NCBI GenBank assembly: GCA_014360755.1 | Contig: JACIWX010000001.1 | Location: 62,001-126,000, forward strand | Origin: Chloroflexota bacterium | Lineage (GTDB): Bacteria > Chloroflexota > Anaerolineae > UBA2200 | DNA: 64,000 nt | Direction of reading: 5' to 3' | Shown: positions 16,009-22,984 of the stretch, in pieces | How positions within the stretch are numbered: the first letter of the stretch is position 1 | How the letters are laid out: each line of letters opens with the position of its first letter | Notes under the pieces: model-generated | Databases searched by the model: none | Told to the model about the DNA's origin: nothing | Seen by the model: only the letters and a program-made list of their open reading frames with translations | Program-made: the position numbers and the translations under genes

Positions 16009-18729
16009 GTGGTTGAACGCAAGGATTGGGTTGCTATATTGGTGATGGTTTTCCTGGTGCTAGCCATCTTCTGGAGGGCTACACTGGGAGGTATTTTTTA
16101 CTTTGGCGACATCTTCCGCTTGCATTATCCGTTACGCAGTGTGTATGCAGCTGAACTCCTGCGTTTTTCCCTGCCTTTGTGGACGCCAGATGTATTCGCG
16201 GGTTATCCACTGCTTGCTGAGGGAGAATTGGGAGCGCTCTATCCACCCAATCTCATTTTGCACGCTTTGCTGCCCGTGCCTGCTGCGCTCAATGTCTTTA
16301 TTCTGGGGCATTTTATTTGGGCTGCTGTTGGCGCGTATATCTATGCCCGTCGGCTGAGGGTATGGCGTGCAGCAGCGCTATGCTCTGGGTTGGTTTATGC
16401 TCTGGGTGGATTCCTCGTGGCTCATCTCAACCACATCAACATAGTCGCCTGTGCTGCCTGGCTACCGTGGCTCTTTTTCGTAACCGATCGTTTCATGGCA
16501 GGGGATTCTCCCCGGCGTCGTACCGCTGATGGAGCATTGCTCGCACTGTTCATTGGGTTTGAATTTCTGGCTGGCCATCCACAAATTGCGCTGCTGACCT
16601 TCCTAGCCTTGATGGCGTATGCCCTCTATTTGGCTTGGGTTATCAGGCCGCAGGGTAAAGTTCTGGCCCTCTTTGCCTTCTCCGTTTTGCTCGGAATCGC
16701 TTTGGCAGCAGTACAATTACTGCCCACTTATGAGTTGACGCAGTTTTCCATCCGCTCTCGTGGATTGGATCCTGCTTTTCTTACCTCTTTTTCTTTGCAT
16801 CCTCTGTATCTGGTTAGCCTTCTCTCTCCCTTCGTGCTAGGCAATCCCTATCCCAATACGTCTGTGGAGTGGGTAGGCTATGTGGGTTGGTTGCCGTTTC
16901 TTCTGGCTCTGCTTGCCCCGTTTATCGCACAGGCGCGCTTGGGAATAGCAGCCAAGCCATTTAGGCCAGCGCGTTTCTTTGCCGTCCTGGCTCTCTTTGG
17001 GTTGTTATTCGCCTTAGGCCGCTGGAATCCGTTGTACTTGGGCCTAGTGCGCCTGCCAGTTTTCAGCCTTTTCCGCGCACCGGCGCGCTACCTGTATTTG
17101 TTCGCTTTCTCGGCTGCAATGCTGTCGGGATTGGGCTTTCACGCCCTGTTAAGCCGCGTGCGAGATCTCCCGGAAATAGTCGAAGGTGGCTTGAGTTGGC
17201 TAGGCATTGTTGCCCTTGCCGTTTTGACACTGCTTGCTACCTTGCGTATCCCCACGGTAGAGCAATGGATTGACCTTTGGCGTTGGCTGCCTATTGCCTT
17301 GGCTGCGCTCTCGCTGGGATGGTTGGCTTGGGTGTGGTGGGGCCGGGGTTCTTCGCAACGCATCTTGTCCACCATTGCACTGGGGATGGTAGTGATAGAC
17401 CTGTTTGCCTTCAATGCAGTCTATAATGTAACGTACAATCAGACCATGCCGCTGGCAGAATTCACGGCGCAGCCAAGTTCCCTTTCCTTTTTCCGTTCAC
17501 AGCCCGACCTGTCGCGTTTGTATACGCATGAGGAAATTGTGCCGGTTTTGTCGGTGATGCGCGAGTCTTATTATCCGAATATCGCGCTCATCCATGGGCT
17601 ATCTGCCGCCAATGGCTATTTCCCCCTCGTGCCCGCTTATTATGCCCAATATGCGGAGCAGATGACGCCGCGCATGTTAGACCTTTTGGGAGTGAAGTAT
17701 TTTCTCATCCCTCAGGTCTTGCCTGTAGATGAAGCCAGTGAGTTTTATGATGTGGAGAATCCCTTTGCCCTGAATCCTGTGGGGCGCACAGTGGCGATAC
17801 CTCCTCTGCAGGTGGCTATGGTAGAGGTCGAGTCCTACACCAGCCATTCTGTGGATTGGCCGGAAGGGCATCCGGTGGCGGAGATTAGACTGCACGGGGT
17901 GGGTGGTGAAAGCGAAACGATCCTGTTGCGTGCCGGCTGGCATACTGCAGAATGGGCTTATCAACGCAGCGATGTCCGCGACGTTGTGCGCCACTCCCAA
18001 GCCCCTGTAGCCCGTTCATGGCCTGCCCGCTCTGGTTTTCCCCCTGAGAACCACCCAGGTTATGTGTACCAAGCGCAATTTCGTTTGCAGGCTCCGTTCA
18101 CCGTGCAAGCAGTGGAAGTGCAGCCTCTGGTGCCATCTGCGTACCTGCGTATCGAGCGCCTGATCCTGATTGATGTGCAAGGGGCGCGCCATCAACTGGC
18201 GCATCTGGCGAACAAAGGCGATCACACATTGGCATACCGCAGCGAGGATGTGGCGGTTTACCTCAACCACGATGCGTTGCCTCGTGTCTTTGTGGTGCAC
18301 AGAGCGAGGGCGATTCCTGATGATAGCGAGGCACTGCGTATTCTGCGCGAAGCGGATTTCGATCCACGCGCAGAGGTGCTGCTCGCGACAGAGCAGGTTA
18401 TTGCTCCTCAATCCTTTGCAGAGGGCGTGGACAAAGCGGAAGTCGTGGCTTATGATTCCTGCAGGGCGGTGGTGCAAGTACAAACGGCAGCAGATGGCTA
18501 TCTGGTGTTCACGGATGCGTGGTATCCGGGCTGGCGCGTACTTGTAGATGGCCGGGAATCACCGCTGCTGCGCGCTAATCTGCTTTTCCGCGCTGTTTAC
18601 CTCCCAGCCGGGGAGCACACTGTCGAGTTTCTCTATGCTCCTCTTTCATTTCGCGTAGGATTGATGATCAGTGCTGCGGCATTGCTGCTCATTGGTGGCT
18701 TTGCACTGCGTAGCAAATTGGCTAAATGA
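16009..18729 (+). CDS. YfhO family polytopic membrane protein
   Basis: The 906-aa protein has roughly twelve or more membrane helices over residues 1-490, then a large extracytoplasmic beta-rich region and a final helix near the C-terminus. The late stretch YLVFTDAWYPGWRVLVDGRE followed by GEHTVEFLYAPLSFRVGL is the hallmark of YfhO-type proteins (GT-C-like fold). In other bacteria YfhO acts in glycosylation of lipoteichoic acid or other surface polymers; a polyprenyl-linked sugar transfer role is inferred. The start is GTG 16009 after GGAGAGGGAG. It is paralogous to the first 840 residues of the giant gene at 55731. Confidence 0.82.
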   Translation: MVERKDWVAILVMVFLVLAIFWRATLGGIFYFGDIFRLHYPLRSVYAAELLRFSLPLWTPDVFAGYPLLAEGELGALYPPNLILHALLPVPAALNVFILGHFIWAAVGAYIYARRLRVWRAAALCSGLVYALGGFLVAHLNHINIVACAAWLPWLFFVTDRFMAGDSPRRRTADGALLALFIGFEFLAGHPQIALLTFLALMAYALYLAWVIRPQGKVLALFAFSVLLGIALAAVQLLPTYELTQFSIRSRGLDPAFLTSFSLHPLYLVSLLSPFVLGNPYPNTSVEWVGYVGWLPFLLALLAPFIAQARLGIAAKPFRPARFFAVLALFGLLFALGRWNPLYLGLVRLPVFSLFRAPARYLYLFAFSAAMLSGLGFHALLSRVRDLPEIVEGGLSWLGIVALAVLTLLATLRIPTVEQWIDLWRWLPIALAALSLGWLAWVWWGRGSSQRILSTIALGMVVIDLFAFNAVYNVTYNQTMPLAEFTAQPSSLSFFRSQPDLSRLYTHEEIVPVLSVMRESYYPNIALIHGLSAANGYFPLVPAYYAQYAEQMTPRMLDLLGVKYFLIPQVLPVDEASEFYDVENPFALNPVGRTVAIPPLQVAMVEVESYTSHSVDWPEGHPVAEIRLHGVGGESETILLRAGWHTAEWAYQRSDVRDVVRHSQAPVARSWPARSGFPPENHPGYVYQAQFRLQAPFTVQAVEVQPLVPSAYLRIERLILIDVQGARHQLAHLANKGDHTLAYRSEDVAVYLNHDALPRVFVVHRARAIPDDSEALRILREADFDPRAEVLLATEQVIAPQSFAEGVDKAEVVAYDSCRAVVQVQTAADGYLVFTDAWYPGWRVLVDGRESPLLRANLLFRAVYLPAGEHTVEFLYAPLSFRVGLMISAAALLLIGGFALRSKLAK

Positions 18730-18745
18730 TAGAGAAATTCCTCGT

Positions 18746-18775
18746 TTGGCATCGCGTAAGCAGTTGATGTATAAT
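18746..18775 (+). promoter_or_regulatory. promoter of the AmaP-like gene and scpB
   Basis: TTGGCA (18746-18751) and a perfect TATAAT (18770-18775) are separated by 18 bases, ending 40 bases before the ATG at 18816. Confidence 0.75.
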
Positions 18776-18815
18776 GTAAAATAAACTGAAATATCCGTGC
18801 ATAGGAGGTGTTGTG

Positions 18816-19469
18816 ATGAGCGCATTCAACCGGGCCGTGGTTCTTTTGCAGATTTTGTTGCTGGTTGTTTTACTGATTATCAGCGCTGTTGTACCCAATA
18901 CGGTGCTGGAGAGATTGATTTACACCTTGCAGCAGGCGCAAGATACCTTGGTGACGCGCTGGCCGATGAGCTATGTGTTTTTCCTGGTGGTGGACGTCCT
19001 GTTGATTTTCTTGCTCATCGTGCTGCTGTGGTTGGAAGTGCGTCCACAGGCGAAAAAGACGCTTACTGTACGCACAATCAGTGGCACACAGGCGGAAGTA
19101 AGCACGGCATCCGTGGCGCAGGGCTTGCAATATCGCCTCAATGAAATCAGTGATGTGTTCAAAGTGCGGCCTGTGGTGCGCGGTAAGCGCGGCGGAGTAG
19201 ATGTCTTGCTCGATATCGAGACCTCGGCCGAGATAGATATCCCGAGCAAAGTGGAGGAAGTCTCGCAAGCAGCGCGTGATCTCATCGAGCATAAGATGGG
19301 CCTTAAGGTGGCGAAAATCAAGGTGCAATTGAAGCAGGTGCCCCATGGCAGGGCGAAAGCAGCTCCACCTGCACCTCCCGCGCCACAAGCCATGCCCCCA
19401 GAGGCTGCCCTCCCGGAGCAGCCAGAGACGGAACAGAGTGCTGCGCCTGATCCATACAGCCAGTTTTAG
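18816..19469 (+). CDS. AmaP-like (alkaline-shock response membrane anchor) protein
   Basis: The 217-aa protein has two membrane helices (residues about 8-28 and 50-72) that form a hairpin. A cytoplasmic domain of about 100 residues with alternating beta strands follows (TLTVRTISGTQAEVS, then VDVLLDIETSAEIDIPS), with a Pro/Ala-rich tail. This matches AmaP, which anchors Asp23-type proteins to the membrane in Gram-positive bacteria. No Asp23 gene is visible here. ATG 18816 is preferred over GTG 18813 because AGGAGG (18803-18808) is then seven bases away. It has its own strong promoter. Confidence 0.7.
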   Translation: MSAFNRAVVLLQILLLVVLLIISAVVPNTVLERLIYTLQQAQDTLVTRWPMSYVFFLVVDVLLIFLLIVLLWLEVRPQAKKTLTVRTISGTQAEVSTASVAQGLQYRLNEISDVFKVRPVVRGKRGGVDVLLDIETSAEIDIPSKVEEVSQAARDLIEHKMGLKVAKIKVQLKQVPHGRAKAAPPAPPAPQAMPPEAALPEQPETEQSAAPDPYSQF

Positions 19470-19499
19470 TTGGCTACGCAGGGGAATGCAGATCGTTTC

Positions 19500-20135
19500 A
19501 TGTCAACTGTGACTATGGCCCCGCAGATGGAACGCGAGGGACAAGAACAGTATACCCATCCGCTCGATTTGACATCCAGAATCGAGGCGTTGCTCTTTGT
19601 GGCTGATGAACCGGTCAGCATCCGGGAATTGGCGCAGGTATTGGAGGCAAGCGAGCAGGCAGTAGAGGAAGCCTTGCAGCAACTGTCAGCCCATTATAAG
19701 CGTCGCGGCTTGCGCTTGCAACGGACAGACCGCCGCGTCCAGCTCGTTACTGCTCCTGAGGCTGCCCCTGATGTGGAGCGCTTTTTAGGATTGGATCACC
19801 GCACGCGGCTGTCTGCGGCAGCCTTGGAGACACTGGCTTTGATTGCGTACCGGCAACCGATCACGCGTGCGCAGATTGAAGCCATACGAGGCGTGAATTG
19901 CGATGGGGTATTGCGCACCTTGCTTTCGCACGGTCTGATTGCAGCAGTGGGGAGGCTGGAGCAGGTGGGGCGCCCTATCCTTTATGGCACTACGTTTGAA
20001 TTCTTGCAGTACTTTGGCCTAACGGATTTGAGCGAGTTGCCATCCTTAGAGGCATTAAGATCAGCGATGAAGGGAGGTGAAGAACATGCCTCCGGACGCA
20101 CGGCGGACGAGGCGCCCAAGAACAAAGCGTTATGA
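19500..20135 (+). CDS. scpB: segregation and condensation protein B
   Basis: ScpB binds ScpA and the SMC ATPase to form bacterial condensin. The core begins at LTSRIEALLFVADEPVSIRELAQVL (first winged helix) and continues through ALIAYRQPITRAQIEAIRGVN (second winged helix) to GRPILYGTTFEFLQYFGL, all highly characteristic. The start is unclear: no candidate has a good ribosome-binding site. The frame is open from TTG 19470, and ATG 19500 is my choice. ScpA is not in the window. The next gene overlaps its 3' end by 50 bases. Confidence 0.9.
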   Translation: MSTVTMAPQMEREGQEQYTHPLDLTSRIEALLFVADEPVSIRELAQVLEASEQAVEEALQQLSAHYKRRGLRLQRTDRRVQLVTAPEAAPDVERFLGLDHRTRLSAAALETLALIAYRQPITRAQIEAIRGVNCDGVLRTLLSHGLIAAVGRLEQVGRPILYGTTFEFLQYFGLTDLSELPSLEALRSAMKGGEEHASGRTADEAPKNKAL

Positions 20136-20826
20136 AGCGACAGAGAACCTTTCTACTCCGACCATTCGTCAGGAGTCTCAAGCGAGGACAGCGAGATTCG
20201 CTCCATCCCGCATGTCGGCCGGAAGTTGGGTGCTAAATTCCCGTTTGGCTTTTATGCTTTTGTTCGGGGTAGGGGTGGCAACCTTTCGCCTAAAGCATGA
20301 TGTGCGGCTTACTCTGATTTGGCTGGTGCAGTTAGGCTTGGTCTTGCTCTATGCGGAAAGCGGCCACCTGAAGAGCGATTACAGTTTGCAGAATCTTGCG
20401 CGAGGCGCCGTGGTGGGCGCCATGGTTGCTTTGCCCTTTTCCCTCTTTCAACGCGATTTCTTTTATGCGACCGCCGCGCGCCTATACAGTGTGAGTGATT
20501 TACAGGTATTGGTAGAGCGTGCGGTATTCCTGATGCCTATTTTGGAAGGATGCTTTTTCCGGGGCATGGTGCAGCGAGAAAAGGGGTTGCTCGAAGGGGC
20601 GCTGCTTTTTGGCTTGATGCAGGCAGTGTACTTTATTTCTGTAGTCAATGTCTACCCAGCAGTGATTGCGGCGGTGGTGGTGGGGCTAACTTTGCTGGGG
20701 TTATTGTACGGCTACCTCTATCAACGCTACGGTCTGACGGCCAGCATTGCCTGCCATGTGGCAGTGAACGGGGTGCTGTTTGTCTTGCCCGTTGCAGTGG
20801 ATAAAATCAGCGCCTTCCTGGTTTGA
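20086..20826 (+). CDS. CPBP/CAAX-protease-like membrane protein with a degenerate active site
   Basis: The 246-aa protein has a basic N-terminal tail (about 50 residues) and six or more helices. It resembles CPBP-family intramembrane metalloproteases: the first motif reads EGCFFRG where an active member has EExxxR, and the late motif HVAVN fits HxxxN. The second motif lacks the expected His (FGLMQAVYF). It may therefore be inactive or bind another ligand. ATG 20086 follows AGGGAGG by eight bases. It overlaps scpB in another frame, suggesting coupling. Confidence 0.65.
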   Translation: MPPDARRTRRPRTKRYEATENLSTPTIRQESQARTARFAPSRMSAGSWVLNSRLAFMLLFGVGVATFRLKHDVRLTLIWLVQLGLVLLYAESGHLKSDYSLQNLARGAVVGAMVALPFSLFQRDFFYATAARLYSVSDLQVLVERAVFLMPILEGCFFRGMVQREKGLLEGALLFGLMQAVYFISVVNVYPAVIAAVVVGLTLLGLLYGYLYQRYGLTASIACHVAVNGVLFVLPVAVDKISAFLV

Positions 20827-20851
20827 CTAATGCTGCTTTCTGTGCTATGAT
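20823..20851 (+). promoter_or_regulatory. promoter of tRNA-Asp
   Basis: TTGACT (20823-20828) and TATGAT (20846-20851) lie 17 bases apart, 12 bases before the tRNA 5' end. The -35 box overlaps the stop codon of the upstream gene. Confidence 0.75.
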
Positions 20852-20863
20852 GCAACACGCTGT

Positions 20864-20937
20864 GGGGGCGTGGTGCAGCGGCCTAGCATACCTCCCTGTC
20901 AAGGAGGAGATCGCGGGTTCGAATCCCGTCGCTCCCG
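20864..20937 (+). tRNA. tRNA-Asp (anticodon GTC)
   Basis: The 74-nt cloverleaf has acceptor GGGGGCG/CGCTCCC, D stem GTGC/GCAT, anticodon stem CCTCC/GGAGG with loop CTGTCAA (anticodon GTC), T arm GCGGG-TTCGAAT-CCCGT and discriminator G. CCA is not encoded. The cassette array begins about 400 bases downstream. I see no copy of the tRNA 3' end at the far side of the array. Confidence 0.95.
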
Positions 20938-21020
20938 CTGGTGTGAAACAGCCTGTCAGTGTCTCCCGTGAAACAAAGATATTGGCGGAATCCAAAATAT
21001 AGATGCTCGATGCATGGGCT

Positions 21021-21084
21021 TGCGCACGGTCATTCTGCCGCGTCGGAAGATGCGGGTGTCAATGAGGGCCGTGCGCATATTTTT
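21021..21084 (+). terminator. probable terminator downstream of tRNA-Asp
   Basis: TGCGCACGG (21021-21029) pairs with CCGTGCGCA (21069-21077) around an inner hairpin and is followed by TATTTTTAT. The rest of the 440-base gap to 21378 holds no gene that I can support. Confidence 0.5.
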
Positions 21085-21251
21085 ATTGCCAGCAGTTCCC
21101 GCGTGGTGTAGATGTCGTAGGGACGTAGCGCCGCTATGCCTTTACAAGAGATGAGTAGCAAAGCTGGGCATTAGTGCATGGACGACGATCTTACATTTAA
21201 CAAAAATATAGCTGAATTTGCCACATAGACGTCATTCTGCGGCTTTTGATG

Positions 21252-21336
21252 CGGTTAAGCCGTGACGGTTTAAATACGATTTTGGGATAGTTAAACCGTC
21301 GCGCCCTAAATGTTATTTAAGCCGTTTCGGTTGAAA
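21252..21336. repeat. cluster of TTAARCCG-like half-sites in inverted pairs
   Basis: An AT-rich stretch just before the first cassette core carries CGGTTAAGCCG (21252-21262). It also has the pair GACGGTTTAA/TTAAACCGTC (21264-21273 and 21291-21300, perfect 10-bp arms) and the pair TTTAAGCCG/CGGTTGAAA (21316-21324 and 21328-21336, one mismatch). It could be an operator, an integrase-binding (attI-like) region or a decayed recombination site. Confidence 0.5.
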
Positions 21337-21341
21337 ATATA

Positions 21342-21348
21342 GTTGGGC
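21342..21348 (+). other. orphan R'-type core (GTTGGGC) at the left end of the cassette array
   Basis: GTTGGGC, extended to GTTGGGCGGC, is identical to the 3' cores of the attC sites at 22074, 22956 and 29304. No matching RYYYAAC core with a palindromic arm lies at the right distance upstream, so this is either the cassette-insertion point of an attI-like site or the last piece of a lost attC. Confidence 0.6.
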
Positions 21349-21377
21349 GGCACTCTACGAACAGGACAGCATCGGAA

Positions 21378-22001
21378 ATGATACTTGATGTCGTTGAAAG
21401 ATGGATAAGCTGGATCGGGGCTGCAGTGGGACTTGTAACCCTGGCAATTGCGCTGTGGCGGGGAGTGTGGCAAGGACTACAGCGCCCTTCGGGGCGGACA
21501 ACAGGTGCAGCAGCCAAGGTGTTGCGCGTGCCACTCCAACTGCTATTTGGCGCACTCTGGATTGGTCTGTGCTTCATCTTGTGGCAACCAGTTCCAGTCA
21601 CAATTACTATTTCTGCTCGTGTCGCGGCTTTGAGCCTCGGTGCGCTGCTCTATTTCTTCGGTCTGGTATTGTACTTATGGGGAGTAAGGACACTGGGGGA
21701 GATGTACAAGGCCTCTAGCGGCTTCGGGGTGCAGTTGAATGTCGAGCATCGACTAGTCACTCACGGGCCTTTTGCTTTGGTGCGCCATCCTTTGTACCTG
21801 GGGCTCCAAGTTGCTGCCATTGGCGGGTTGCTACTTTATCGCACCTGGACGTTTGTGTTTGTCACAGTGAACTTCTTGGCCTTGGTCATCCGTGCCAAAC
21901 GGGAAGAACAAGCGCTGGCAATGGAATTCGGTGAGCAGTGGGATGAATACGTTAGGCGTGTGCCAGCCTGGATACCTCGTCTTCGTCGTAAAGCCAGGTA
22001 G
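21378..22001 (+). CDS. isoprenylcysteine carboxyl methyltransferase-like membrane protein (cassette 1)
   Basis: The 207-aa protein has about five membrane helices and the ICMT/PEMT-type SAM motif: HGPFALVRHPLYLG near residues 134-147, then REEQALAMEFGEQWDEYVRRVP near 174-195. Bacterial members of this family methylate small lipids, phospholipids or amines; the substrate cannot be told. It is the only gene in the first cassette and ends five bases before the attC core. The ribosome-binding site is weak, which is common for cassette genes read from outside. Confidence 0.82.
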   Translation: MILDVVERWISWIGAAVGLVTLAIALWRGVWQGLQRPSGRTTGAAAKVLRVPLQLLFGALWIGLCFILWQPVPVTITISARVAALSLGALLYFFGLVLYLWGVRTLGEMYKASSGFGVQLNVEHRLVTHGPFALVRHPLYLGLQVAAIGGLLLYRTWTFVFVTVNFLALVIRAKREEQALAMEFGEQWDEYVRRVPAWIPRLRRKAR

Positions 22002-22005
22002 TGCC

Positions 22006-22080
22006 GCCCAACACTGCATGCAGCCGACACGCTCCGCTCGCTTCGCTCGCTCCGCGTGCGGCTGATGCTGGCCGTTGGGC
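22006..22080 (+). other. attC site 1
   Basis: R'' core GCCCAAC (22006-22012) and R' core GTTGGGC (22074-22080), both extended by complementary GCC/GGC flanks. Inside, CAGCCGACACGC and GCGTGCGGCTG pair with one extrahelical base, and a GC-rich loop of GCTC repeats lies between. Length 75 bases. Confidence 0.9.
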
Positions 22081-22121
22081 GGCTTGGAGCCAGCAACTGA
22101 GAGCTTTCTAGGAGAAAGCCA

Positions 22122-22859
22122 ATGAATATCCATACACCGGACAGACGATCCGACGAAAGATCTGCTATGACCGCCCGAGTTAGCTGGGGGCAACTGCTGA
22201 TAGGGATTATCATCTTGTTGGCGCTGCCCGCAGTGGTTCTATTTGGCTCTTCAGGACGTCTGGATTGGGACATGGCCTGGATTTATGTCGGTCTGACAGC
22301 TGCCTTTAGTCTTGCAAGCAGGATTCTTATCCTCTGGAAGACTCCGGACTTGGCAGCAGAGCGTGGTCAAGCTTCGGGTAAGGAAGACACTGAACAGTGG
22401 GACAAAGTGCTCATGCCTCTCGGTATTGTTCTCGGTACCGTCATGCTGATCGTCGCTGGATTGGATAAGCGCTTCGAGTGGTCACCGAGTCTTCCACTCT
22501 GGCTCCATGGTATTGCGTTTGTCATTACCGTCCTGGGGTACTCGATAAGCACTTGGGCAACAGTGGAAAACAGGTTCTTCTCGTCTTTTGCCCGCATCCA
22601 GCGAGAACGGGGCCACGTAGTCGTGACCACAGGTCCTTACCGATATGTACGTCATCCGGGCTATGCTGGAGCTATAGTGAGCAGTCTAGCCAGTCCGCTC
22701 TTGCTTGGTTCACTTTGGGCGCTCATACCGGCTACACTTGCATTCTGTCAGCTAATCATCCGCACTCTCTTGGAAGATAGGTTCCTACAAGACGAACTAG
22801 AGGGCTATTGTGACTATGCAACGCAAGTGCGTTACCGCTTGCTGCCTGGGTTGTGGTAA
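22122..22859 (+). CDS. isoprenylcysteine carboxyl methyltransferase-like membrane protein (cassette 2)
   Basis: The 245-aa protein belongs to the same broad superfamily as cassette 1 but is clearly divergent in sequence and length. It has about five or six helices and the motif GPYRYVRHPGYAGA near residues 168-181, followed by a conserved Glu and an EGYCDYATQVRYRL end that completes the SAM pocket. It probably methylates a lipid or membrane thiol or amine. The start ATG is preceded by TAGGAGA. It occupies the second cassette alone; its stop lies 32 bases before attC 2. Confidence 0.85.
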   Translation: MNIHTPDRRSDERSAMTARVSWGQLLIGIIILLALPAVVLFGSSGRLDWDMAWIYVGLTAAFSLASRILILWKTPDLAAERGQASGKEDTEQWDKVLMPLGIVLGTVMLIVAGLDKRFEWSPSLPLWLHGIAFVITVLGYSISTWATVENRFFSSFARIQRERGHVVVTTGPYRYVRHPGYAGAIVSSLASPLLLGSLWALIPATLAFCQLIIRTLLEDRFLQDELEGYCDYATQVRYRLLPGLW

Positions 22860-22890
22860 TTGAATTAGTCATCCACACGCCAGCGCCGCC

Positions 22891-22962
22891 GCCCAACAAT
22901 GGCATGCAGGCGACTTGGCCTCCGCTACGCTTCGGCCAAGCGCCTGATGCCAGCCGTTGGGC
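22891..22962 (+). other. attC site 2
   Basis: R'' core GCCCAAC (22891-22897), R' core GTTGGGC (22956-22962), length 72 bases. The inner arms GGCGACTTGGCC and GGCCAAGCGCC pair with one extrahelical A, the hallmark of folded attC. The outer GCATGCAGG and CCTGATGCC stretches also pair imperfectly. Confidence 0.9.
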
Positions 22963-22984
22963 TCAGGTTAGTAGGAGGCCATCT

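Noticed and set aside
15568-16067. Long open frames on the minus strand opposite the Thr/Pro repeats of the kinase gene
   Set aside because: They are shadows caused by the repetitive ACG/CCG codons on the plus strand; the kinase frame has clear domains.
21836-22273. Minus-strand frames through attC 1
   Set aside because: They run across the palindrome and both methyltransferase genes in the wrong direction with no supporting domain.
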